DNA of 64,000 bases from G038396625 sp038396625. Its GTDB lineage: Bacteria; Bacillota; Clostridia; Peptostreptococcales; Thermotaleaceae. Location of the stretch: assembly GCA_038396625.1 (NCBI GenBank), contig CP121688.1:744001-808000 (forward strand), read 5' to 3'. The notes under the pieces are model-generated. The model was not told the DNA's origin, did no database searches, and was given only the letters and a program-made list of their open reading frames with translations. Of the stretch, positions 8,102 through 16,576 are shown piece after piece (position 1 is the stretch's first letter; each line of letters begins with the position of its first letter). Position numbers and translations under genes: made by a program.

Positions 8102-8983
8102 ATGAACTATAAAATAATCGAACAAAATGGAAAGGTAATCGTAGAAAATCTTCAGGACTTTGAACTACCCCATATATTCGAATGTGGCCAGTGCTTCCGT
8201 TGGAATAAAGAGGAAGATGGGAGCTATACGGGTGTGGCAAAGGGAAGGATCATGAATGTCCAAAAAAAGGGAGAGCAGATCATTTTTGATCATACAACCA
8301 AAGATGATTTTATACATATTTGGAAAAAATATTTTGATCTAGACCGGGATTATGATGCCATAAAAGAGCAATTATCACAAAATGATGCTGTAATGAAAAA
8401 GGCTGTAACCCATGGGTATGGTATTAGAATATTAAATCAAGATGTATGGGAAACCTTGATTTCCTTTATTATTTCTTCGAATAAAGGAATACAAATGATC
8501 AAGCGTTCTATTGAATCTTTAAGTGAAAGATACGGAACCTTCCTAGGTGTTTATCGAGGAAGGAAATATTATGATTTTCCAACGCCAGAAGCATTACTGA
8601 ATAAGTCAATAGAAGAAATCAGGAAAAGTCATATGGGCTACCGCGCCAAATACATTGTAGATACCGCTGCAGTAGTGGCAGAAAAACAAATTAATCTATA
8701 CAATTTAAAAAATCTATCTACGGAGGATGCAAGAACACAATTAATACGATTAAGTGGTGTGGGACCTAAGGTTTCGGATTGTATTTTATTATTCTCAGTG
8801 GAAAAAACAGATGCTTTTCCCATAGATGTTTGGGTAAAGCGGGTGATGGAATATTTTTATGTACCAGAAGGTACAGGATTAAAAGAAATACAGCATTTTG
8901 CCCAAAACAAATTTAAAGGTTATGCTGGCTTCGCCCAACAGTATTTGTTTTATTATGCCCGAGAATTGGGAATAGGAAAATAG
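8102..8983 (+). CDS. 8-oxoguanine DNA glycosylase/AP lyase (OGG1 type)
   Basis: The 293-residue protein has an OGG N-terminal domain (FECGQCFRWNKEEDG) and a helix-hairpin-helix-GPD domain. The hairpin LSGVGPKVSDC carries the Schiff-base lysine (K223), and the catalytic aspartate is in FPIDVWVKRV (D242). Their 19-residue spacing is the same as K249/D268 in human OGG1. The enzyme removes oxidised guanine from DNA, in the cytoplasm. It is monocistronic, divergent from the MATE gene. A 3-methyladenine glycosylase name is sometimes given to this subfamily, but the lysine argues for OGG. Confidence 0.9.
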   Translation: MNYKIIEQNGKVIVENLQDFELPHIFECGQCFRWNKEEDGSYTGVAKGRIMNVQKKGEQIIFDHTTKDDFIHIWKKYFDLDRDYDAIKEQLSQNDAVMKKAVTHGYGIRILNQDVWETLISFIISSNKGIQMIKRSIESLSERYGTFLGVYRGRKYYDFPTPEALLNKSIEEIRKSHMGYRAKYIVDTAAVVAEKQINLYNLKNLSTEDARTQLIRLSGVGPKVSDCILLFSVEKTDAFPIDVWVKRVMEYFYVPEGTGLKEIQHFAQNKFKGYAGFAQQYLFYYARELGIGK

Positions 8984-9077
8984 AAGGTTCCCCCTAAAAT
9001 TTCCTTGCAGGATTTTTGTTCCTAACAACGAATAATATATACTTATATCTAATTTAGAAATATAAGGAGATGTTGAT

Positions 9078-9776
9078 ATGCTAGGAACAATTGTAAATAC
9101 GTTGGCCATTTTTGGAGGAAGCATATTGGGGCTATTATTTCGTGGGGGTATACCAGAAAAATATAATGAAACAGTGATGAAAGCAGTTGCCCTATGTGTT
9201 ACGTTAATTGGTATTATGGGAGCTACAAAAACCCAGGATTTGCTCATGGTGATTTTTAGTATGGCTATTGGAAGTATTGTAGGTGAATTTTTAAGAATCG
9301 AAGATAATTTAGAGAACCTAGGAGAATGGATAGGCAATAAATTAGGAAACAAAGAGGGTGGGGTTGCCAGAGGATTTGTGACAGCCAGCTTGTTGTTTTG
9401 TGTAGGCTCTATGGCGATTGTAGGATCTTTGGAAAGTGGATTGACAGGAAATCACCAGACGTTATATGCAAAATCTGTTCTAGATGGGATCTCTTCTATT
9501 CTATTTGCATCTACATTAGGAATCGGGGTTATTTTCTCATCGATTGCAGTATTTTGCTATCAAGGATTGATTACAGTGGCGGCTTCTTTTATAAAGGTAT
9601 TGTTGACAGATGCAGTAATTAGAGAAATGTCAGCGATCGGAGGATTGTTGATTATGGCTTTAGGATTTAATATGTTGGAGTTTAAGCGAATTAAAGTGGG
9701 GAACATGCTGCCAGCTATATTTATGCCACTGATTTATTATATCGGAAAAATACTTTACTTAAAATGGATGCATTAA
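9078..9776 (+). CDS. DUF554-family membrane protein
   Basis: The 232-residue protein has six to seven hydrophobic segments and the family's N-terminal pattern MLGTIVNTLAIFGGSILGLL, plus a central FVTASLLFCVGSMAIVGSL segment. DUF554 (YdfK-like) proteins are integral membrane proteins with no settled function, sometimes suggested to be transporters. The start has TAAGGAGA 8 nt upstream. It is followed directly by a terminator, so it is expressed alone. Confidence 0.85.
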   Translation: MLGTIVNTLAIFGGSILGLLFRGGIPEKYNETVMKAVALCVTLIGIMGATKTQDLLMVIFSMAIGSIVGEFLRIEDNLENLGEWIGNKLGNKEGGVARGFVTASLLFCVGSMAIVGSLESGLTGNHQTLYAKSVLDGISSILFASTLGIGVIFSSIAVFCYQGLITVAASFIKVLLTDAVIREMSAIGGLLIMALGFNMLEFKRIKVGNMLPAIFMPLIYYIGKILYLKWMH

Positions 9777-9806
9777 AAGGGACGATAATCGTCTCTTTTT
9801 TTAATT
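9774..9806 (+). terminator. Terminator of the DUF554 gene
   Basis: The stem AAAGGGACGA pairs with TCGTCTCTTT (one G-U) around a very short loop and runs into TTTTTTTAA. Confidence 0.8.
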
Positions 9807-9859
9807 TTTTCCAGCATCTTTGATTTTTGCTCGTTAGAAGATATACTTTAAAAATGAGT

Positions 9860-9884
9860 ACCCGAAAATCTAAGGCCATACGTA
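9860..9884 (+). promoter_or_regulatory. Putative sigma-I promoter of sigI-rsgI
   Basis: ACCC (9860-9863), 17 nt, then CGTA (9881-9884). The ACCC-type -35 and CGWA -10 resemble published sigma-I promoters of Bacillus and Clostridium, and the position 28 nt before the start codon is suitable. The same signature at the same spacing precedes the stalk-domain gene, see 11766-11790. Confidence 0.5.
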
Positions 9885-9911
9885 TACCTATACATAAGGA
9901 GGTGTTCAAGG

Positions 9912-10646
9912 TTGGCGCGCCTATTTGATATCTTAAAGAAAGACTCCTTAACAAAAAGGTTGAAGAGAGTAAAACAAGGAGATGAAAAAGAAAGAGAAAA
10001 AATTATTCAAGAATATATACCTTTTATTATAAAAACCGTCTCTGATCAAATGAACCGATATATAGAGTCAGAGAATAGTGAAGAATATAGTATTGGTATG
10101 GGAGCCTTTAATGAGGCTATCGATAAATATGAGTTTTCAAGGGGAAGCTTCATTGGTTTTGCAGAGATGGTGATCAAAAGTAGAATAACAGATTATTTTC
10201 GAAAAAACAAAAAACATCGTGACACCATCCCTATCAGTCAATTCCAAGAAGAAGAGGGTCACAAGGTACAGCGTCTTTTTCAAATGGACGATTTTACCGA
10301 TGCATTAGCACTGAAGCACGAAATAAAGCAGCTAGAAGAAAAACTAGAAAGTTTTGGAATCGATTTTTCGGACTTAGTAAAAGAAGCTCCTAAACATAAA
10401 GATACAAGAAACAATGGGATACGTATTGCAACATACATTGCCAGCAACCAAAAGTTAATGGAAGAATTACTACGAAAGAAAAGCTTACCAAGTACAAAGC
10501 TTATACAAGAACTAAATATTACGGCGAAAATTTTAAAACGAAGTAGAAAGTTTATTATTGCTACTGCATTGGTATTAGGAAGTGATCTAGAGATATTAAA
10601 AAACTATATTGGACAGACTGAAGGAGGTGTAATCAATGATCTATAA
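9912..10646 (+). CDS. sigI: RNA polymerase sigma factor SigI
   Basis: The 244-residue protein has the SigI family layout: a sigma-region-2-like N-terminal half (GDEKEREKIIQEYIPFI, SIGMGAFNEAIDKYEF, GFAEMVIKSRITDYFRK) and a C-terminal SigI domain with a helix-turn-helix (LIQELNITAKILKRSRKFI). SigI factors direct heat, wall or polysaccharide-related genes and are held by a membrane anti-sigma RsgI. The start is TTG at 9912 behind AAGGAGG. It overlaps the anti-sigma gene by 11 nt, which indicates translational coupling and supports the pairing. Confidence 0.95.
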   Translation: MARLFDILKKDSLTKRLKRVKQGDEKEREKIIQEYIPFIIKTVSDQMNRYIESENSEEYSIGMGAFNEAIDKYEFSRGSFIGFAEMVIKSRITDYFRKNKKHRDTIPISQFQEEEGHKVQRLFQMDDFTDALALKHEIKQLEEKLESFGIDFSDLVKEAPKHKDTRNNGIRIATYIASNQKLMEELLRKKSLPSTKLIQELNITAKILKRSRKFIIATALVLGSDLEILKNYIGQTEGGVINDL

Positions 10647-11751
10647 AGGATGTGTAGTAAAAGTAGGAGAAAATTTTGCTATTGTTTTGACCGATACACT
10701 GGAATATTTGAAAGTCGTTAAAAAGGACGGTTTAACCATTGGAAAACAAATTATCTTTGTAAAAGAAGATATTTATAAAGAAAAGCAAATTTCTTTAAAA
10801 CATATAGGTTTGATTGCAGCTGTTTTCGTAATGATGATTATATCGACATTATCCTTTGGCGGGTTTAATGGTGTAAGCCATGGGGCTGTGGCAGTAGTCA
10901 GTATAGATATCAATCCGAGTATTGAATTTGAAATCGATAAGGCAAATAAAATTATCAAGGTTCTATCAATCAATCAGGAAGCAAAAGAATTGATTGATCA
11001 AGACTTACTGGGAATGCCTGTAGAAAAGGCTATCTTTACGATTGTTGTTAAAGCAAAAGAAAAGCATTATATTACCCAAGAGAAAAATTCAGTACTTATA
11101 TCTACAATGGTGATGAATGATGATTATTCAATAAATCAAGAGCAGTTTGAGAAGGAAATTGAAGCGCAATTTAAACAAGATAAGGCAATAGAATCGGTGC
11201 AGCTTATTTATGTAAAAGCGCCAAAACAAGATTTTAAAGCAGCTAAAAAACAAAAGATGTCTATTGGAAAGTATGAAATCTATAAGCAAGAAAAAGAAAA
11301 GAATTCTCAAATAACTATAGAGCAGATAAAAAAAATGAAGGTTCAAGAAATTGTAAACCAAGGAATTGGAAAACCTCATATGCAACACATTGAAGATAGA
11401 AAAGAACAAAAGCATGAGGAAAAAATAGAACAGAAGAAACAAAAAAAGGAAATCCAAAATAAAGAAAATAAAAATAAAAAAAAAGACAGTCGTAATAAGG
11501 AAAATAAAATGAAAGAAAAAATATCTGAAGAAGAAGTGAACACAAAAGAAGTTAGGCCTTTAAAATCCTTAGAAAAAGAGATCGAACCCCAAAAAGATCA
11601 AGATAAAGAAGAAAAAGAAAAATGGGATAAAGGAAGTAAGAAAAACCAGAAGATAGATGGGGAAAAGCAAAAAAATAATAACAAGAAAGAAACATTTACT
11701 GAAAATCATGGAAAACTTTTTAAGGGACAAAATAAAAACAACAAAAAATAG
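10636..11751 (+). CDS. rsgI: Anti-sigma-I factor RsgI
   Basis: The 371-residue protein has a cytoplasmic RsgI N-terminal domain (about 1-55), one membrane segment (about 57-77, IGLIAAVFVMMIISTLSF) and an outer domain beginning with the family motif VSIDINPSIEFEID, where RsgI proteins undergo cleavage during signalling. Instead of the carbohydrate-binding modules found in cellulolytic Clostridia, the last ~150 residues are a low-complexity, lysine- and glutamate-rich tail (for example KQKKEIQNKENKNKKK). It binds and inhibits SigI until released. Start: AAGGAGGT then ATG. Confidence 0.9.
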   Translation: MIYKGCVVKVGENFAIVLTDTLEYLKVVKKDGLTIGKQIIFVKEDIYKEKQISLKHIGLIAAVFVMMIISTLSFGGFNGVSHGAVAVVSIDINPSIEFEIDKANKIIKVLSINQEAKELIDQDLLGMPVEKAIFTIVVKAKEKHYITQEKNSVLISTMVMNDDYSINQEQFEKEIEAQFKQDKAIESVQLIYVKAPKQDFKAAKKQKMSIGKYEIYKQEKEKNSQITIEQIKKMKVQEIVNQGIGKPHMQHIEDRKEQKHEEKIEQKKQKKEIQNKENKNKKKDSRNKENKMKEKISEEEVNTKEVRPLKSLEKEIEPQKDQDKEEKEKWDKGSKKNQKIDGEKQKNNNKKETFTENHGKLFKGQNKNNKK

Positions 11752-11765
11752 TTTAAAGTAAGGGC

Positions 11766-11790
11766 ACCCAAAAAAATAGATAGGATCGTA
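11766..11790 (+). promoter_or_regulatory. Putative sigma-I promoter of the stalk-domain gene
   Basis: ACCC (11766-11769) and CGTA (11787-11790) are separated by 17 nt, exactly as before sigI. It lies 50 nt before the start codon. A plain sigma-A promoter was not obvious here, although a TATAAT occurs just downstream. Confidence 0.5.
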
Positions 11791-11840
11791 TTCTATAATA
11801 AATCAAATGCATAAGAAACATTAAAGGAGGACAACAAAAG

Positions 11841-12788
11841 ATGAATAAAAAATTTCAAAAAGCAGTATCCGTATCCGTTATTACAGCTTGTGTTTTAGCC
11901 AGCCCACTAGGGATTGTCGCAAAGGCGGAAAAACCAGAAGCAAAACAAAACAAAACAAAGATTGAGGCAAAAGCAGCAAATGAAAAAATGAAGTTTGAAA
12001 AAGATAACATGAATAAAGTGATTTTTAAAATGGATAAAGAAGCCATAGCAGAAAGATTAAATACGATTGAAAATAGCGAGAAATTAGAAGAATATAAACT
12101 ATTATTAGAAGATCTTAAAGCAGTAGAAAAGGATGTACAAACCTTAAAGCATGAGACAAAGAGAATAAAACAGGCAATGAAAAAGTTAATGAAGAAAAGA
12201 TATTCCGAAGAAGCCTTAGAAGAGTTAAAAGAAAAGGCAGAGGCTATCATTGCAGAAAATCCAGAAGTTGTAGTAATCCCTGTGGAGAATGTAATTACAA
12301 AGAAAGATTTAAAATTTGATACGCCTCCTGTAATTAAACAGGGAAGGACTTTAATACCTGTAAGAGCCATTACAGAAGGATTTGGCGCAGAAGTAAAATG
12401 GAACCCAGAAGAAAGAAAAGTAACAATTATCAAAAATGATATAGAAATTATATTCCAATTAGATGATACAAAAGTACTTGTGAATGGAGAAGAAAAAGAC
12501 ATTGATGTATCAGCACAGCTTATGAATAATAGAACCATTGTACCATTAAGATTCATTGTAGAAAATTTAGGATTAAAGATAGACTATGATGCAGACACAG
12601 AAACCATCGAAATTGATGAAGAAGATACAGCAGCTGAAACAGATGAAGTTATTATAGAAGACATAGATGAGGTCATTGTAGAAGAAATAGATGGAGAAGA
12701 AACGGATGAAGATACAGTGATCATAGAAGAAATAGATGATGAAGATGATGAAGATGAAGCAAACGAAGAGGAAGAAGATGTACTGTAA
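11841..12788 (+). CDS. Secreted protein with copper-amine-oxidase-N-type (stalk) domain and acidic tail
   Basis: The 315-residue protein has a signal peptide (about 1-29, cleavage near VAKA), a charged helical region (about 30-140, possible coiled coil), then a copper-amine-oxidase N-terminal-like domain (about 155-255) with its two typical repeats, RTLIPVRAITEGFGAEVKWN and RTIVPLRFIVENLGLKIDYD. The last ~55 residues are almost only Asp, Glu, Val and Ile. Such stalk domains are common on clostridial wall proteins and have no copper oxidase activity. It follows rsgI and shares the sigma-I signature, so it is probably a SigI-controlled envelope protein. SD: AAAGGAGG. Confidence 0.85.
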   Translation: MNKKFQKAVSVSVITACVLASPLGIVAKAEKPEAKQNKTKIEAKAANEKMKFEKDNMNKVIFKMDKEAIAERLNTIENSEKLEEYKLLLEDLKAVEKDVQTLKHETKRIKQAMKKLMKKRYSEEALEELKEKAEAIIAENPEVVVIPVENVITKKDLKFDTPPVIKQGRTLIPVRAITEGFGAEVKWNPEERKVTIIKNDIEIIFQLDDTKVLVNGEEKDIDVSAQLMNNRTIVPLRFIVENLGLKIDYDADTETIEIDEEDTAAETDEVIIEDIDEVIVEEIDGEETDEDTVIIEEIDDEDDEDEANEEEEDVL

Positions 12789-12808
12789 GAAAAAACATAT
12801 AGTATAGG

Positions 12809-12845
12809 TAAAAAGTGCTTTGTACATAAGGCACTTTTGCTTTTG
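12809..12845 (+). terminator. Terminator of the stalk-domain gene
   Basis: AAAAGTGC (12811-12818) pairs with GCACTTTT (12831-12838), and the stem is followed by GCTTTTG. Confidence 0.75.
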
Positions 12846-12973
12846 TGATAGGATGAAACAAAAGCTGGACTTGAATTTTAAGGAACAGATAAAAGCTGAC
12901 TTGGGATGATTTACTAAGAACATAAATGGTTTATATATTTTTCTAATGGGTAAACAATATATAATAAGAAATT

Positions 12974-13018
12974 AAAAGAGGATGTAGCGTTCGAGAGAAT
13001 GAAACATCCTTTTTTTTA
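12974..13018 (+). terminator. Second terminator-like hairpin
   Basis: The stem GGATGT (12980-12985) pairs with ACATCC (13004-13009) and is followed by nine T residues. No gene lies between this and the previous terminator, so it may end read-through or a small untranslated transcript. Confidence 0.55.
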
Positions 13019-13322
13019 TAAGAAATTATATGATTAGAGAAGAATGAAAGAACATTAGGGTATAACAAAGTGTTAAAAAAGATGAAAAAAACTGTCTCTT
13101 GTACTATAATGAATGAATAATTATTCATTTATAAGTTATAAAAATACAATAGAAATGATTTGTTTAAAGATTATATGTATTTTTATTAGGAAGAGATAGA
13201 TTTCTCTTAATAGTGCTTTATCACGTTAAAATGGCATAATATCAATAGATCAAGGTAGCTAGGTATCGGTTTAATATGATAAAGCAATAAACATATAAAG
13301 TATTTTTTACATAAAAATTATT
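13019..13322. other. Gene-free region upstream of the hut cluster
   Basis: No coding sequence is supported. It holds an 18-bp perfect palindrome (13112-13129), a TATAAT at 13105-13110 directly before it, and a 10-bp inverted repeat TGCTTTATCA (13214-13223) / TGATAAAGCA (13277-13286). These may be control sites for hutH; there is no T-box or known riboswitch signature. Confidence 0.5.
13112..13129. promoter_or_regulatory. Perfect 18-bp palindrome resembling an ARG box
   Basis: AATGAATAATTATTCATT is a perfect dyad containing TGAATAATTATTCA, the core of the ArgR/AhrC operator consensus. It lies directly after a possible -10 (13105-13110). The binding protein is not known. Confidence 0.4.
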
Positions 13323-13351
13323 TTGACAATAGAGAAAACCCATGGTATAAT
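13323..13351 (+). promoter_or_regulatory. Consensus promoter of hutH
   Basis: TTGACA (13323-13328) and TATAAT (13346-13351) are separated by 17 nt: a perfect sigma-A promoter. Transcription would begin near 13358, about 65 nt before the hutH start. Confidence 0.9.
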
Positions 13352-13423
13352 TAATCATAATTCAAAAAAATTGAACTAGTTTATATGTACAAAATTTTTT
13401 TGCGTAAAGGATGGGAGATAAGA

Positions 13424-14959
13424 ATGAAAACAATTTGTATTGATGGAAACAGTTTAACTTTGCAAGATGTGGTAGAGGTAGCAAGAAAAGGAGCTACTGT
13501 AAAGCTATCAGATGCTGCAGTTGAAAAAGTGAAAAAATCTAGAGCTGTAGTAGATGAATTTGTAGATCAGGAAAAGGTTGTCTATGGTATTACTACTGGA
13601 TTTGGGAAATTTAGTGATGTGGTAATTTCAAAAGATGAAGCAAAGGATTTACAAAGAAACTTAATTATAAGTCATGCTTGTGGTGTTGGAAATCATCTTT
13701 CTGAAGACATTGCAAGAGCCATTATGCTTTTAAGAGCCAATGCACTTGCAAAAGGGTTCTCGGGAATTCGTTTAGAAACTTTAGAAACTTTAATAGAAAT
13801 GATCAATAAAGAAGTACATCCTGCGATTCCTGAAAAAGGGTCATTAGGTGCCAGTGGAGACTTAGCCCCTTTAGCACATATGGTTTTGGTTTTAATTGGA
13901 GAAGGGGAAGCATACTACAAAGGAACATTAATGCCAGGTAGAGAAGCAATGGAAAAAGCAGGAATCAAACCTGTTGCGTTAACTTCTAAAGAGGGATTGG
14001 CATTAATCAATGGTACTCAAGTTTTAACAGCAGTAGGGGCTTTAACAGCTTATGATGCTATGAATCTTGCAAAATTAGCAGATATTTCTGCATCCTTAAC
14101 AGTAGAAGCGTTAAACGGAATTACAGATGCATACGATCCAAGGGTGCATGAAGTAAGACCACACAAAGGCCAAATCAATACTGCAAAGAACTTCTTATCT
14201 ATATTAGAAGGTAGTGAAAGAACCACAAGACAAGGAGAAATCAGAGTACAGGATGCATATACATTAAGATGCTTGCCACAAATTCATGGTGCCAGCAAAG
14301 ATGCCATCCAATACGTTTTAGATAAAGTAGCCATTGAAATCAATGCAGCAACAGACAACCCATTGATCTTTGGGGAAGACAAGCATGCGATTTCAGGCGG
14401 AAATTTCCATGGACAACCAATGGCATTACCATTTGACTTTCTAGGAATCGCTATTGCAGAATTAGCAAATGTTTCTGAAAGAAGAATTGAAAGATTGGTA
14501 AACCCTCAACTTAGCGGATTGCCAGCATTCTTAACACCAAAGGGAGGTCTTCATTCAGGTTTCATGATTGCACAATATGCAGCAGCAGCCCTTGTATCTG
14601 AAAACAAAGTGTTAGCCCATCCTGCAAGTGTGGACTCAATTCCATCTTCAGCAAACCAAGAAGACCATGTAAGTATGGGAACCATTGCAGCAAGAAAAGC
14701 AAGAGATATTTGCTTTAATGCAACCAGAGTCGTTGCCATCGAATTACTAGCAGCTGCACAAGCTATCGATTTTGAAACAGCTGAGAAAAAATTAGGTAAA
14801 GGAACAAAGGTAGCATATGACAAGGTACGTGAAGTTGTTGAAAAGTGGGAAGACGATCGTATCATGTACACAGATATGAAGAAAGCTGCTGAACTAATTG
14901 ATGACAATAGCATCGTAGAGGCAGTAGAAGCAGTAATAGGCACATTAGCCATTAACTAA
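13424..14959 (+). CDS. hutH: Histidine ammonia-lyase
   Basis: HutH converts L-histidine to trans-urocanate and ammonia. The 511-residue length is normal. The active-site MIO cofactor would form from Ala143-Ser144-Gly145 in GSLGASGDLAPLAHM; the N-terminal YGITTGFGKF loop with its catalytic tyrosine is also present. ATG 13424 (MKTICIDGNSL) aligns with the family's usual start and has AAAGGATGGGAG upstream; the in-frame ATG at 13385 would add an unrelated 13-residue leader. It is the first gene of the hut cluster. Confidence 0.97.
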   Translation: MKTICIDGNSLTLQDVVEVARKGATVKLSDAAVEKVKKSRAVVDEFVDQEKVVYGITTGFGKFSDVVISKDEAKDLQRNLIISHACGVGNHLSEDIARAIMLLRANALAKGFSGIRLETLETLIEMINKEVHPAIPEKGSLGASGDLAPLAHMVLVLIGEGEAYYKGTLMPGREAMEKAGIKPVALTSKEGLALINGTQVLTAVGALTAYDAMNLAKLADISASLTVEALNGITDAYDPRVHEVRPHKGQINTAKNFLSILEGSERTTRQGEIRVQDAYTLRCLPQIHGASKDAIQYVLDKVAIEINAATDNPLIFGEDKHAISGGNFHGQPMALPFDFLGIAIAELANVSERRIERLVNPQLSGLPAFLTPKGGLHSGFMIAQYAAAALVSENKVLAHPASVDSIPSSANQEDHVSMGTIAARKARDICFNATRVVAIELLAAAQAIDFETAEKKLGKGTKVAYDKVREVVEKWEDDRIMYTDMKKAAELIDDNSIVEAVEAVIGTLAIN

Positions 14960-14967
14960 GTTTTTAT

Positions 14968-15001
14968 ACGAAGTGTTTCAGCAAAAGCTGAAATGCTTCG
15001 T
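14968..15001 (+). repeat. Stable hairpin between hutH and the permease gene
   Basis: A 15-bp stem (14968-14982 with 14987-15001, two G-U pairs) has an AAAA loop. It lacks a T run, so it is more likely an mRNA processing or stability element than a terminator. Confidence 0.6.
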
Positions 15002-15037
15002 GTAAATTATAAAAATTAAACATGAAGGAGGAATTTT

Positions 15038-16348
15038 ATGCTGTTAAATCCTGTGGTATTTTCAGTAATCGTAATGAGTGTACTATGTTTACTAAAGCTT
15101 AACGTAATTATTTCTCTGATCGTAGCAGCTATTGTAGGTGGACTACTAGCTGGAATGCCGATTTCAGACATCATGGGTACATTGGTTGGTGGAATGGGTG
15201 GAAATGCTGAAACCGCTCTAAGTTATATTCTTTTAGGAGCACTAGCTGCTGCCATTCATCAAACAGGTCTTGCAACAATCTTATCTAAAAAAATTGCTAG
15301 CGCTATTAAAGGTAAAGGAACGGTTTTGCTGATTCTTATTGCTATTATCGCTTGTTTCTCTCAGAATTTAATTCCAGTGCATATTGCTTTTATTCCAATC
15401 TTAATCCCACCATTGTTAGGGGTTATGAACAAATTAAAAATTGACCGAAGAGCGGCTGCTTGTGCCCTTACCTTCGGATTAAAAACACCTTATATTGCAT
15501 TACCTGTAGGATTTGGATTGATTTTCCACGGGATTATTGCAGATCAAATGACACAAAATGGAATGGAAATGGCTAAAATGGACGTATGGAAAGGCTTATG
15601 GCTTCCAGGTCTAGGGATGATAATCGGATTATTGGTTGCAATCTTTATTAGCTATAGAAAGCCAAGAGAATACAAAAATGAAGATATCGTTATGGAAGAA
15701 ACTGCGGCTGCCACAGATGAGCCAGTGAAGATTACGAAGGCACATTATGCTGCATTAGCAGGTGCTTTGGCTGCATTAGTGATTCAGCTAACAATAGGTT
15801 CTTTACCATTAGGTGCCCTTGTAGGACTAGGGATTATGGTTGCATTCGGTGCGATCAAATGGTCAAGCCTTGATGAATTAATGAGTAGTGGTATTGGTAT
15901 GATGGGATTCATCGCATTTGTTATGTTGGTAGCTTCCGGATATGGTAACGTAATCCGAGAAACAAACGGTGTAGAAGCCCTTGTAAACGCTACTGCTAGC
16001 ATTGTTGGTGGCAGCAAATTATTAGCAGCGGTAGTTATGATTATCTTAGGACTGATTATTACAATGGGAATTGGTACATCTTTTGGAACGATTCCAATCA
16101 TTGCAGTAATTTATGTACCACTTGCATTAAAAATAGGTTTCAGCCCATTGGCTACAGCCGTTTTAATTGGTACAGCTGCAGCATTGGGTGATGCGGGTTC
16201 ACCAGCTTCAGATAGTACATTAGGACCAACATCTGGATTAAATGCAGATGGCCAGCATGATCATATTTGGGATACATGCGTTCCAACTTTCTTGCATTAT
16301 AATATACCACTTGTGATCTTTGGTGTAATCGGTGCATTGATTTTCTAA
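15038..16348 (+). CDS. Na+/H+ antiporter-family permease, probable histidine transporter (YuiF type)
   Basis: The 436-residue protein has about eleven membrane segments. It has the NhaC/Na_H_antiport_2 character: N-terminal LKLNVIISLIVAAIVGGLLAG, the mid-protein TFGLKTPYIALPVGFG, and the C-terminal GDAGSPASDSTLGPTSGLNADGQHDHIWD split below the charged loop. B. subtilis YuiF and its relatives share this architecture and are repeatedly placed next to hut genes, so histidine uptake coupled to cations is inferred. It lies 78 nt after hutH and has its own AAGGAGGA site. Confidence 0.8.
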   Translation: MLLNPVVFSVIVMSVLCLLKLNVIISLIVAAIVGGLLAGMPISDIMGTLVGGMGGNAETALSYILLGALAAAIHQTGLATILSKKIASAIKGKGTVLLILIAIIACFSQNLIPVHIAFIPILIPPLLGVMNKLKIDRRAAACALTFGLKTPYIALPVGFGLIFHGIIADQMTQNGMEMAKMDVWKGLWLPGLGMIIGLLVAIFISYRKPREYKNEDIVMEETAAATDEPVKITKAHYAALAGALAALVIQLTIGSLPLGALVGLGIMVAFGAIKWSSLDELMSSGIGMMGFIAFVMLVASGYGNVIRETNGVEALVNATASIVGGSKLLAAVVMIILGLIITMGIGTSFGTIPIIAVIYVPLALKIGFSPLATAVLIGTAAALGDAGSPASDSTLGPTSGLNADGQHDHIWDTCVPTFLHYNIPLVIFGVIGALIF

Positions 16349-16378
16349 GGGATTGAATATAGGATAGATAGTAATTGT

Positions 16379-16428
16379 AAAAAGTAATTATTTCAAGTTC
16401 ATAGGGCATGGAATAATTACTTTTTCTT
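16379..16428 (+). terminator. Terminator inside the hut cluster, after the permease
   Basis: A perfect 14-bp stem AAAAAGTAATTATT (16379-16392) / AATAATTACTTTTT (16412-16425) with a 19-nt loop ends in a T run. It separates hutH-permease from the racemase gene. Confidence 0.8.
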
Positions 16429-16576
16429 TGTTACAATAATTTACATAGGCATGGGAAATATAGAATTTTATTGCTTATCAGAATAAGGTGTAATTTGCAC
16501 CGCGAATGTTTAATTTTCTTAAGCGTTAGAAATTTATGAGGAAAGTATTAAAAACTTACATAAGGGGGACAAAAAA

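Noticed and set aside
11855..12556. 233-codon open frame on the minus strand
   Set aside because: It lies fully opposite the stalk-domain gene, has Ser/Phe-rich composition typical of an antisense frame in AT-rich DNA, and no ribosome site or domain.
12573..12923. 116-codon minus-strand frame opposite the end of the stalk gene
   Set aside because: Its Phe/Ile/Tyr-rich sequence is simply the complement of the acidic repeat tail; it also covers the terminator.
13131..13322. Possible T-box or other riboswitch ahead of hutH
   Set aside because: No T-box sequence or known aptamer core is present, and the region lies upstream of the clear hutH promoter, so it would not be in the hutH message.
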